Below are positions 1-6,528 of a stretch of DNA of 14,915 nt, in pieces (position 1 is the stretch's first letter; each line of letters starts with the position of its first letter). A model generated the notes under the pieces. It was given only the letters and a program-made list of their open reading frames with translations. It was not told where the DNA came from and did no database searches. Both the position numbers and the translations under genes were made by a program. The stretch is from Cryomorphaceae bacterium (GTDB lineage Bacteria > Bacteroidota > Bacteroidia > Flavobacteriales > Schleiferiaceae), in the NCBI GenBank assembly GCA_022565745.1, contig JAIUMB010000047.1, forward strand, positions 1 to 14,915, read 5' to 3'.

Positions 1-122
1 GCCTGACTCAGTTTCGATGAAGTTTCTTTATGTTGATTTTCAAGTTCAGAAAACTTCTTTTTTGAAACACAAGAGGCTGAGGTGAGTAGGGTGACAAGTG
101 ATAAAACAACTAGTCGTGTCAT
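1..122 (-). CDS. lipoprotein, N-terminal part only (OmpA-type lipoprotein likely)
   Basis: A reading frame starts at the ATG complementary to 120-122 and runs off the left edge after 40 codons. The visible protein begins MTRLVVLSLVTLLTSASC, a short hydrophobic signal peptide ending in a cysteine that fits a lipoprotein signal peptidase site, although Ser at -3 is not the ideal residue. The mature part starts CVSKKKFSELENQHKE and looks like the beginning of a charged coiled coil. In Bacteroidota this type of start (Cys, then a Lys cluster, then a coiled coil) is common in OmpA/Pal-type envelope lipoproteins. The OmpA domain itself would lie outside the window, so the family assignment is inference; the lipoprotein call is direct from the sequence. 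Confidence 0.6.
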   Translation of the reverse strand, partial: MTRLVVLSLVTLLTSASCVSKKKFSELENQHKETSSKLSQ

Positions 123-161
123 AAAAAAGGATTGTTTAATTTACGGTAGGTTACTCTAAAC

Positions 162-215
162 GGGTGTGCGTTTAGATAATTACCGTCCATTTTTTGGTTA
201 TTCAATGGCACACCC
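162..215. repeat. 8-bp inverted repeat upstream of the edge lipoprotein
   Basis: GGGTGTGC at 162-169 is the exact reverse complement of GCACACCC at 208-215, with 38 bases between. It lies 40 to 93 bases upstream of the lipoprotein start. It could be a leader stem-loop or an operator; nothing decides which. The rest of 123-232 shows no convincing promoter. Confidence 0.35.
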
Positions 216-232
216 CATATTGTTGCGCGAAA

Positions 233-293
233 TTAGATAAAGTTTTTGATTTAATAATCTACAAAAACTTGCAAATTATTAAATCTTATCTAA
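233..293 (-). terminator. nested AT-rich stem-loop at the end of the helicase gene
   Basis: GATTTAATAAT (248-258) pairs perfectly with ATTATTAAATC (275-285). Outside it TTAGATAA (233-240) pairs with TTATCTAA (286-293). One arm carries a 7-nt bulge (241-247). The structure overlaps the helicase stop codon at 290-292, which suits a 3'-end stabilising or terminating hairpin. It has no long U tract, so intrinsic termination is inferred. Confidence 0.45.
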
Positions 294-1960
294 AATTTTA
301 CTCGCTTGCGTTTGCCAAACTTCTTTTTCGCAGGCTTATGTGCATTAGATTTTTTAGCTGATCTATGCCCATAGTCTTCATCTCGAATTTCCACCACTAC
401 CGGGCGGTCACCATAAAATGAACCTTCAGAACTCTTAACGAGTTTTTGAGCCAATGATTCTTTGACTTCGACAAACGAATAACTCTTTCTCATGCTGAGA
501 TAAGTAAAATCGCTAACGTTAAGATTCGCCATTTCCGCAAGATGTTGTTTGAGGTCTCTTTCCGTTATTCTGTCGAATTTACCTAGGTTGACAAACAGTT
601 TTTTGATTCCCTTTGGCGTCTTACTTCTAGGACCATCCTCAGTGTTAAGCGTTTGTTCATTTTTGTAGTAACCAATGAGCTTTGACATTTCGTTGGTCAT
701 AATTTTGCCAAGTAGTTCGCGCACGTCCCAGTTTGCCAAGTCTCCAGACATGGTATTGAGCATATTGGCAACTTCCGGGTGAATTTCTGTTTCTTTTAGC
801 GAGTGAAGGGTTTGCATCATTTTGGCTTGAACGATGTCAACCGGTTCGGGAATGATATACTCACTCCACTTGGTGCCAGCAGCTTTTTCAAAAGCTCTCA
901 GTTTAGAGCTGTCTCTACCGGCGAGAAGCGCAATAGATTCACCACTTTTACCGGCACGAGCAGTTCTTCCACTTCTGTGCGTGTAGCTTTCTGGTTCGTC
1001 TGGAAGGTGATAGTGAATGACATGGCTGATGTCGTCTACATCAATACCTCGTGCCGCAACATCGGTAGCGATGAGCATATTAATGTTCTTGCTGCGAAAG
1101 CGCTTCATTACAAGTTCACGCTGCGCCTGTGAAAGGTCACCGTGAATGGCATCGGCCTTATAGCCATCTTTAATGAGTTTTTCTGCGATATCGTTGGTGT
1201 CTCTGCGGGTACGACAAAATACGATGGCATACAATTCAGGATTGGCGTCAATGATACGTCTCAACACACGGTATTTGTCTTGCTGACGAACGGTGGTGTA
1301 GGTATGGTTGATGTTAACATTAGAGGTCTGCGCACCAGCACCTTTTATTTCTAAAGGATTTTCCATGTAACGCTTGGCAATTCGAGCCACTTCGTTTGGC
1401 ATGGTTGCAGAAAACAACCAAGTGGTTTTGGAGGCAGGTGTTTCTTCTAAAATACGATCTAACTCGTCTTTAAAGCCCATATTGAGCATTTCATCAGCCT
1501 CATCGAGGATGGCAAAACGCACATCTTGGATTTTTACCGCACCTCGATTGATGAGGTCAACCATGCGGCCAGGAGTAGCAACGATGATCTGTGTGCCTTT
1601 TTTGAGCTGTGATATTTGTGTACTGATGTTGGCGCCACCATATACTGGTGTTATGCGTACGTGATCGCTAAATTGCGCAAAGTTTTCCAAATCACGGGTG
1701 ATTTGTAAGCAAAGTTCACGGGTTGGACAAAGGATAATGCCTTGTACTGATTTGATGTTTGCATCTATTCTGGATACCAATGGTAGACCAAAGGCTGCAG
1801 TTTTTCCGGTACCTGTTTGTGCCAATGCAATGATATCACTGTCAGTGGTTAACATGGTAGGGATGGCGCGTTGTTGTATAGAGGTAGGTTCGTTAAACCC
1901 AAGTGCTTCTACGGCACGAACGACATTGTTGGGTAGGCCCAACGTTGAGAATGATTCCAT
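290..1960 (-). CDS. deaD: DEAD-box ATP-dependent RNA helicase with DbpA-type RNA-binding domain
   Basis: This 556-residue protein unwinds RNA with ATP in the cytoplasm; family members act in ribosome assembly, mRNA turnover and cold adaptation. All core motifs are present in order: Q motif (FNEPTSIQQ, near 22-30), Walker A AQTGTGKT (47-54), PTREL (79-83), TPGR (129-132), DEAD (153-156), SAT (184-186), TDVAARGID (299-307) and HRSGRTARAG (328-337). A DbpA/CsdA-type RNA-binding domain follows at about 455-530, then a Lys/Arg-rich tail ending KRKRVKF. This layout is that of DeaD/CsdA and DbpA; the length favours a DeaD-like member, but orthology cannot be settled by eye. It is transcribed alone from a likely promoter at 2112-2119 with a leader of about 145 nt, which would allow leader-based control as known for cold-shock helicases elsewhere. 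Confidence 0.95.
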   Translation of the reverse strand: MESFSTLGLPNNVVRAVEALGFNEPTSIQQRAIPTMLTTDSDIIALAQTGTGKTAAFGLPLVSRIDANIKSVQGIILCPTRELCLQITRDLENFAQFSDHVRITPVYGGANISTQISQLKKGTQIIVATPGRMVDLINRGAVKIQDVRFAILDEADEMLNMGFKDELDRILEETPASKTTWLFSATMPNEVARIAKRYMENPLEIKGAGAQTSNVNINHTYTTVRQQDKYRVLRRIIDANPELYAIVFCRTRRDTNDIAEKLIKDGYKADAIHGDLSQAQRELVMKRFRSKNINMLIATDVAARGIDVDDISHVIHYHLPDEPESYTHRSGRTARAGKSGESIALLAGRDSSKLRAFEKAAGTKWSEYIIPEPVDIVQAKMMQTLHSLKETEIHPEVANMLNTMSGDLANWDVRELLGKIMTNEMSKLIGYYKNEQTLNTEDGPRSKTPKGIKKLFVNLGKFDRITERDLKQHLAEMANLNVSDFTYLSMRKSYSFVEVKESLAQKLVKSSEGSFYGDRPVVVEIRDEDYGHRSAKKSNAHKPAKKKFGKRKRVKF

Positions 1961-2083
1961 TTTATCTAGGAATTAGCGGTTAATTAAAAAGCGTTCGTCA
2001 AAGTGAATGAGGGGAACTTTTTAATCTAACGTACCGCTAACGACTAAGAGATGTACGTGCACCAAAAAACTCAACTCATGCAT

Positions 2084-2119
2084 TCCAAACGAAGTGCGTT
2101 TGAACTGGCGGCAAAGGTA
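2084..2119 (-). promoter_or_regulatory. helicase promoter -7 element and 5'-end leader hairpin
   Basis: On the minus strand TACCTTTG (complement of 2112-2119) matches the Bacteroidota -7 consensus TAnnTTTG. No good -33 TTG is seen at the expected distance. Transcription would start near 2105. The first transcribed bases then form a hairpin, CAAACG / CGTTTG with loop CACTT (2086-2102, extendable to 2084-2104). A 5'-end hairpin can protect an mRNA; that role is inference. Confidence 0.4.
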
Positions 2120-2138
2120 TAGTAAAAAAACTAGAAAT

Positions 2139-2180
2139 GAGTAATTTATATTTCATCCCAATAAACGGGATTATTTACTC
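2139..2180 (-). terminator. terminator of the exb operon
   Basis: ATCCC (2155-2159) pairs with GGGAT (2167-2171), nested in GAGTAA (2139-2144) / TTACTC (2175-2180), which overlaps the exbD stop codon at 2175-2177. Read on the minus strand the stem is followed eight bases later by a run of seven to eight T (2122-2130). The helicase -7 element lies immediately beyond. Confidence 0.5.
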
Positions 2181-2654
2181 CAATGGTCTTGGCGTTCCTT
2201 TTTCGGTCGAATAGTTGATTTTAAGCGCATTGGCTTTGCGTAACTCCAACTTCACATCAGATACGATACCCATTTTTACACCGCGATCAGCCTTGATGGA
2301 GAACTGCATTAGTGGGCGTTCGGATTCGCTTTTTTCTTCTTTTTCGGCGATGGCAAACTGTTGGATGTCGTCCAAACGTGCAAATTGATCGTTCAACTGA
2401 ACACGTGGTTCACGTCCAAATTGGGCTTGGTACATCTGTTTAGGTGCTCCAACATAGATATAAGAAACCAAAGAGCGTTTTTCGAGCTTCTTAACTTCGG
2501 TAGCGCGTGGTTTTTTATTTTCCAACTTGAGCTCAACTTCTCGCATAACGGTTGTTACCATAAAGAAGAACAAGAGCATAAACACGATGTCCGGAAGCGA
2601 AGCGGTCGAAATGCCCGGACCTTTACCACCTGTATTTTTCTTAAATTTTGACAT
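2175..2654 (-). CDS. exbD: ExbD/TolR family biopolymer transport protein (distal copy)
   Basis: This 159-residue inner-membrane protein belongs to the ExbD/TolR family, which couples proton flow through an ExbB/TolQ pentamer to TonB- or TolA-type energy transfer. It has a basic cytoplasmic N terminus, one membrane segment at about 17-36 (SLPDIVFMLLFFFMVTT) and a periplasmic C-terminal domain. Asp22 sits at the place of the essential proton-carrying Asp of the family. The periplasmic part is rich in charged residues and ends KGTPRPLE. It is the last gene of the operon, one base after the preceding exbD. Two different ExbD proteins in one operon are common in Bacteroidota; whether they form a heterodimer is inference. 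Confidence 0.9.
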   Translation of the reverse strand: MSKFKKNTGGKGPGISTASLPDIVFMLLFFFMVTTVMREVELKLENKKPRATEVKKLEKRSLVSYIYVGAPKQMYQAQFGREPRVQLNDQFARLDDIQQFAIAEKEEKSESERPLMQFSIKADRGVKMGIVSDVKLELRKANALKINYSTEKGTPRPLE

Positions 2655-2655
2655 C

Positions 2656-3213
2656 TTATAGCTTTAAAGGTTCAGCTTCTGAAATATTGAGCGGATACAA
2701 CTTGGAAATTTCTTTGGCATCGTCGTCAGAGAGTAAATCGTAATTTCTGCCAAAGCGCAATCGGGATTCGCGATTTCGCAATTCACGGTATGCTGCTGTC
2801 AACTCGTTTTGTACTGCGATGTACATTTCGTAAGAGGTGCCACGGTCGTTTTGCAAAGAAATGACATGCTTTTCCGGGTTCTCAGACATGCTTTTGTCGC
2901 GTGCCCCTTGACAGTAATCGCAGTCACCTTTGTAATTATTGTCGATAAAATCTACAGCCTTTTGACGAAGGTCTCGAAGCTCCATATAATCCTCATTGAC
3001 CAAAATCTCATCGTTGGCATTTACCAGAACCTGCAAAATGTTTTGCTTTTTAACTGGTGGGGGTGGGGCTTGCTGTTCGTCGTAAGGAGGAAGTTTTCGC
3101 GCAATACCCGAATCCACATCCATGGTCGTGGTAACGAGGAAAAAAATCAAAAGCAGGAAGGCAATATCGGCCATTGACCCTGCATTAATTTCCGGAGATT
3201 CTCTTCTGGCCAT
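2656..3213 (-). CDS. exbD: ExbD/TolR family biopolymer transport protein (proximal copy, CxxC insert)
   Basis: This 185-residue ExbD/TolR homologue has a short N terminus, a membrane segment at about 13-31 (SMADIAFLLLIFFLVTTT) with the family Asp at residue 16, a proline-rich stretch (QQAPPPPVKK, about 48-57) and a periplasmic domain. It differs from the distal copy by an insert around residues 94-118 that carries Cys98 and Cys101 as CDYC, a possible periplasmic disulfide. It follows the 110-residue membrane protein by 4 bases and precedes the second exbD by 1 base, so translation is probably coupled. Function as part of the proton-driven motor is established for the family; the role of the cysteine pair is unknown. 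Confidence 0.9.
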   Translation of the reverse strand: MARRESPEINAGSMADIAFLLLIFFLVTTTMDVDSGIARKLPPYDEQQAPPPPVKKQNILQVLVNANDEILVNEDYMELRDLRQKAVDFIDNNYKGDCDYCQGARDKSMSENPEKHVISLQNDRGTSYEMYIAVQNELTAAYRELRNRESRLRFGRNYDLLSDDDAKEISKLYPLNISEAEPLKL

Positions 3214-3217
3214 AGTG

Positions 3218-3550
3218 TTATTTTATCGCTTTGCTGATTTCAGCATATAATATTGACACAATTGCAATCCCTGCCGTTATTAAAAATGTAACCAATCCGG
3301 CATTAACCAATTTTGATTTGGTTTCTGTGATGCCCATTTCTGCTTTATATTGAAGGTAATCTGCTCCAGATGAAGCAGAATAACTAATAAAGAAAATGAG
3401 CAACATCAAGACGACACCAATGATGGTGTTTTGAGATTGTTTGAAATTGGTTGCCACCTTGACGGCAGCAAACCCGATGATGACGGCCACACTAATGATT
3501 ATCATTATGTAGGTAAGAACAATGGCCGGTCCTGCTAAGCTCTCAATCAT
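3218..3550 (-). CDS. small three-helix membrane protein in the exb operon, unknown function
   Basis: I do not recognise a named family. The 110-residue protein is almost entirely hydrophobic, with three likely membrane helices at about 8-32, 41-58 and 80-103, joined by short polar loops (TNFKQSQN; SSGADYLQYKAEMGITETKSK). It lies between the exbB and exbD genes with 4-base gaps on both sides, so it is almost certainly expressed with them and may be an extra subunit or assembly factor of the channel. That it is translated is supported by the tight spacing and lack of alternative frames. It has no cysteine, signal peptide or obvious catalytic motif. Confidence 0.8.
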   Translation of the reverse strand: MIESLAGPAIVLTYIMIIISVAVIIGFAAVKVATNFKQSQNTIIGVVLMLLIFFISYSASSGADYLQYKAEMGITETKSKLVNAGLVTFLITAGIAIVSILYAEISKAIK

Positions 3551-3554
3551 AAGA

Positions 3555-4397
3555 TTATTTTTTGTGTTCTACCAACAAATCGATCAAAGCAATTGACGCA
3601 TTCTCCATAGAGTTGGTGATGTTGTCAATTTTAGCTACGATATAGTTGTAGAAAATTTGCAAAATGATGGCTACGATCAAACCGAATACGGTGGTCAATA
3701 GTGCCACTTTAATACCACCAGCTACAAGAGATGGTGAAATGTCACCAGCAGCTTCAATGGCGTCAAACGCACCAATCATACCAATTACTGTACCCATGAA
3801 ACCAAGCATCGGAGCCAAGGCGATAAATAGGCTGATCCACGACACCCCTCTCTCGAGCTGCCCCATGAGAACACTACCGTATGAAATGATGGATTTTTCA
3901 ACCACATCAATACCACCATCGGCGCGATCCAAGCCTTGGTAGAAAATGCTGGCCACAGGACCACGAGTGTTTTTACAAACCTCTTTGGCTTGCTCAACAC
4001 CGCCACTTTTCAATGCCTCATCGACCTTTTTGATGAGTTTGTTGTTGTTGGTTGTCGCTAAGTTTAAGTAAATAATGCGCTCGATACAGATGGCCAAACC
4101 AAGGATGAGGACAAGTAAAACAATACCCATAAACTCAGGTCCACCTTCAATAAACTTTTGCTTGATGATTTGGTGAATGGTTTGACGATCTGAAGTCTTT
4201 GTCTCTTCGTCTTGCTCAGTTAGAGGCATTTCAGCCACTTCTTCTTCTAAGGCAGACTCCTCATCAGCCAACGTGTCATTTTCAGCCATTTCAACGGCTT
4301 CTTCGTTGGTTACTTCATCGGCTTCTTGAGCAAATGCTACGGTGCTCATCGAGAGCATTGCAGTTAAAGTGAAAATAGAAAACACCTTTTTCATCAT
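3555..4397 (-). CDS. exbB: MotA/TolQ/ExbB family proton channel protein with acidic N-terminal extension
   Basis: This 280-residue protein is the proton-channel subunit that pairs with ExbD. An N-terminal signal peptide (MKKVFSIFTLTAMLSMSTVAF, likely cut after AFA) precedes a very acidic stretch, residues 25-70, where 20 of 46 residues are Asp or Glu. The TolQ/ExbB core follows: a first membrane helix at about 89-110, a cytoplasmic region with RGPVASIFYQGLDRA, and the conserved region around GVSWISLFIALAPMLGFMGTVIGMIGAFDAI and GGIKVALLTTVFGLIVAIILQIFYN forming helices two and three. The gene is the first of four. Two adjacent ATG codons are possible starts; the choice does not change the product materially. 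The extension would lie in the periplasm, an arrangement seen in other Bacteroidota ExbB proteins. Confidence 0.9.
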   Translation of the reverse strand: MMKKVFSIFTLTAMLSMSTVAFAQEADEVTNEEAVEMAENDTLADEESALEEEVAEMPLTEQDEETKTSDRQTIHQIIKQKFIEGGPEFMGIVLLVLILGLAICIERIIYLNLATTNNNKLIKKVDEALKSGGVEQAKEVCKNTRGPVASIFYQGLDRADGGIDVVEKSIISYGSVLMGQLERGVSWISLFIALAPMLGFMGTVIGMIGAFDAIEAAGDISPSLVAGGIKVALLTTVFGLIVAIILQIFYNYIVAKIDNITNSMENASIALIDLLVEHKK

Positions 4398-4449
4398 GAT
4401 GTGTGTTGGTTAAAATTATTTGGGTGTTACAATCATTAATAAATTGTTG

Positions 4450-4537
4450 CGGAGAGAGAGGGATTCGAACCCTCGATACCCTTTTGGGGTATACACACTT
4501 TCCAGGCGTGCTCCTTCGACCACTCGGACACCTCTCC
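4450..4537 (-). tRNA. tRNA-Ser (anticodon GGA)
   Basis: On the minus strand the gene folds as a class II tRNA. The acceptor stem is GGAGAGG / TCTCTCC with discriminator G at 4450. The anticodon stem CACGC / GTGTG encloses loop ctGGAaa, giving anticodon GGA (complement of 4501-4503), which reads UCC and UCU. A long variable arm (GTATACCCC / GGGTATC region) and a T arm GAGGGTTCGAATCCCTC follow. Long variable arm, discriminator G and anticodon all say serine. The 3' CCA is not encoded (CAA follows). It is headed by two promoters at 4558-4616 and lies 52 bases upstream of the exbB start on the same strand, so read-through into the exb operon is possible. Confidence 0.96.
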
Positions 4538-4557
4538 TTTCATCAATTATCAAGTTG

Positions 4558-4589
4558 CAAATGTAATACCTGCGTTAAACGCTGGCAAA
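4558..4589 (-). promoter_or_regulatory. tRNA-Ser proximal promoter with palindrome in the spacer
   Basis: On the minus strand TTTG (4586-4589) and TACATTTG (4558-4565) are separated by 20 bases, a full match to the Bacteroidota -33/-7 consensus. Transcription would begin near 4551, about 14 bases before the tRNA. The spacer holds the 11-bp palindrome GCGTTAAACGC (4572-4582), a possible operator. Confidence 0.6.
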
Positions 4590-4616
4590 TATATTGTTTT
4601 TTGTAACCTACTCAAA
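4586..4616 (-). promoter_or_regulatory. tRNA-Ser distal promoter, interlocked with the proximal one
   Basis: TATATTTG on the minus strand (4586-4593) matches TAnnTTTG, with a TTTG (4613-4616) 19 bases upstream. Its TTTG also serves as the -33 element of the proximal promoter, so the two could not easily be occupied at once. Confidence 0.5.
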
Positions 4617-4637
4617 AAAACTTACGCGATTATTCGC
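4614..4637 (-). terminator. possible terminator of the asparaginase gene
   Basis: A short stem GCGA / TCGC with loop ATAA (4626-4637) is followed on the minus strand by GTAAG and seven T (4614-4620). The stem is only four pairs, so this is weak. The T run overlaps the distal tRNA promoter. Confidence 0.3.
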
Positions 4638-4674
4638 TCTTTTCACGGAATTTCATTCAACCTTAACATTGGCA

Positions 4675-5697
4675 CTACGACAGTTCGCCGCATAAATTGG
4701 TCTGCATCCAGTGTCTGAAGGCTTTGGTTTTATCTTCATCGCCAAGTAGGTACATCATTTTGGTGATGGCGGCTTCTCTGGTTAAATCCTTTCCCGAAAT
4801 CACCCCCAAATCTTGCAACCATCGCCCAGCTTCATATAAATCTTGTCGAACACGGCCTGATGTGCATTGTGATATATTGACCACCGGACGCTGAAAATGG
4901 TTAATCATTTTATCAATAGAGTGTTCTAATTCCGTGTCTTTCGGGGCATTTCCTGAACCGTAGGTAATCAACAAAAGCCCTTCTACTTCTCCACCTTTAA
5001 TCAATTGATGTAGCAGGTGATGTGATTGTCCGGGAAATAGGGTATAAGCAATGATGTTGGGATTGAGCTGTGTCTGTATGGGCTCTGCTGTGTTTGCGGC
5101 GGGGAGCAGGTGCTCGTAATTGAATTGGACATCTACGCCTATGTCTGCCAGTGGAGGGTAGTTTGGGGAAATAAAGGCGTTAAATTGTTGCGACGAGTGC
5201 TTTAAAACGCGATTACCACGTAGCAGCTGATATTCAAAATAAACACATACTTCTTTAATGACAGGCTCGCCATTGGGGTACTGACTGGCTGCAATTTCAA
5301 TGGCGGTGATGATGTTTTCCCTGGCATCGCTGCGTAAAATACCAATGGGCAGTTGCGATCCGGTCATGATGATGGGCTTGTTGAAACCCCGCATGATAAA
5401 GCTTAAGGCCGAGGCTGTATAGGCCATCGTGTCTGATCCGTGTAATATCACAAATCCGTCGTAGCGCTCTTTGTTGTCCTGAAGAATATTGGCCAGTAAT
5501 ATCCAGTGTGAAGGTCCCATATTTGCTGAATCTACCGGGTCGGGGAAGCTAGTGGTATCGATATTGGCGTCCAATAAACGAAGATCGGGTATCTGCTTGA
5601 GTAAGGCGTCGAAGTTAAATGCACTCAACGATTGATTCTCTTTGTTTTGAACCATGCCAATCGTTCCACCTGTATATATAAGGAGTATGTTAGCCAT
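4675..5697 (-). CDS. ansA: type I (cytoplasmic) L-asparaginase
   Basis: This 340-residue enzyme hydrolyses asparagine to aspartate and ammonia. It lacks a signal peptide, which with the length fits the cytoplasmic type I family. The first catalytic motif YTGGTIGM is at 8-15 and the second, HGSDTMAYTAS, at 86-96. In most family members the second motif reads HGTDTM; here the first Thr is Ser (codon TCA), a conservative change at a catalytic position. Further family segments are TGSQLPIG, RGNRVLK and the C-terminal GKDLTREAAITKMMYLL. The ATG at 5695-5697 overlaps the tatD gene by 8 bases, so the two are translationally linked. The pairing with tatD and a porin says nothing clear about regulation. 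Confidence 0.93.
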   Translation of the reverse strand: MANILLIYTGGTIGMVQNKENQSLSAFNFDALLKQIPDLRLLDANIDTTSFPDPVDSANMGPSHWILLANILQDNKERYDGFVILHGSDTMAYTASALSFIMRGFNKPIIMTGSQLPIGILRSDARENIITAIEIAASQYPNGEPVIKEVCVYFEYQLLRGNRVLKHSSQQFNAFISPNYPPLADIGVDVQFNYEHLLPAANTAEPIQTQLNPNIIAYTLFPGQSHHLLHQLIKGGEVEGLLLITYGSGNAPKDTELEHSIDKMINHFQRPVVNISQCTSGRVRQDLYEAGRWLQDLGVISGKDLTREAAITKMMYLLGDEDKTKAFRHWMQTNLCGELS

Positions 5698-6460
5698 GAC
5701 GAAATAGGTTTTGCGCGTTGGTCGTTGTCAAAGACATAATATCCTTTAAATCCATCTCCCATAAATCGGATAGGCGTTGTCCGATTATCGGAATGTAAGC
5801 AGGTTCGTTGCGCTTGCCGCGGTAGGGTACCGGCGCAAGGTAAGGGGCGTCGGTTTCTACGATTACGCGTGACTTATCTACATGTGGTAATACCTTATCC
5901 ATGCCGCCATTTTTAAAGGTAGAAACGCCACCAATTCCAAGATACATGCCACGTGAAGTGATCCATTTGGCCTGTTCTACTGTACCGGTAAAACAATGAA
6001 ATACGCCTTTGACTTCCGGATATTGTTCAACCACAGCAAATGTTTCGTCGAAAGCGTCTCTGACGTGAATCACTATCGGTAAGTCCTCCGTAAGTGCCCA
6101 CTCAATTTGCCGGTGAAATGCCGCTTCTTGCAAAGGCAATGTGGATTTGTCCCAGAACAAATCAATGCCAATTTCCCCGACGGCAATGAAAGATGATTTA
6201 TTGGCTTCGTAAACGGATTGGATGTGATTGAGTTCTTCTTCCCAGTTGCTCTTTACCGAACACGGGTGTAAACCTGCCATGGGATAGAGTTTGTTTGGAT
6301 GGCGTTGACAAAGCCGAAGCATGTCTTCCAAAGTGTTTTGGTCGACATTGGGGAGATACATCTTCTGGACATTAGCCTTTAATGCACGACCAATGACGGA
6401 TTCAACATCATCGGTAAATTCTGGTAGGTATATATGGGTATGGGTGTCTATCCAACTCAT
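5690..6460 (-). CDS. tatD: TatD family metal-dependent deoxyribonuclease
   Basis: The protein is a TIM-barrel metal-dependent hydrolase of the TatD/YcfH family; studied members are 3'-5' exonucleases used in DNA repair. From the ATG at 6458-6460 it has 256 residues, beginning MSWIDTHTHIYLPEF. The HxH metal motif is at residues 7-9, the GEIGID motif with its metal-ligand Glu is mid-protein, followed by IVIHVRDA, GVFHCFTG and ETDAPYLAP, each with a metal-ligand His or Asp. An upstream ATG at 6500-6502 would add 14 residues (MPLSLRAQKAKQTT) that precede the barrel and look non-homologous, so the inner start is preferred. It lies 68 bases after the porin stop and overlaps asparaginase by 8 bases. 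Confidence 0.93.
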   Translation of the reverse strand: MSWIDTHTHIYLPEFTDDVESVIGRALKANVQKMYLPNVDQNTLEDMLRLCQRHPNKLYPMAGLHPCSVKSNWEEELNHIQSVYEANKSSFIAVGEIGIDLFWDKSTLPLQEAAFHRQIEWALTEDLPIVIHVRDAFDETFAVVEQYPEVKGVFHCFTGTVEQAKWITSRGMYLGIGGVSTFKNGGMDKVLPHVDKSRVIVETDAPYLAPVPYRGKRNEPAYIPIIGQRLSDLWEMDLKDIMSLTTTNAQNLFRHG

Positions 6461-6528
6461 TGTTGTTTGCTTGGCTTTTTGTGCCCGCAAACTTAGGGGC
6501 AAACGCCCAATAAACCATTCTTGATGTG

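Noticed and set aside
2809..3177. Plus-strand frame of 122 codons
   Set aside because: It lies wholly antisense to exbD, whose family motifs are clear.
4403..4606. Plus-strand frame of 67 codons across the tRNA-Ser gene
   Set aside because: It is the reverse translation of the tRNA (GERGIRTLDT and following), a familiar false gene call.
6461..6502. Earlier start for TatD
   Set aside because: The extra 14 residues precede the first barrel strand and look unlike the family.
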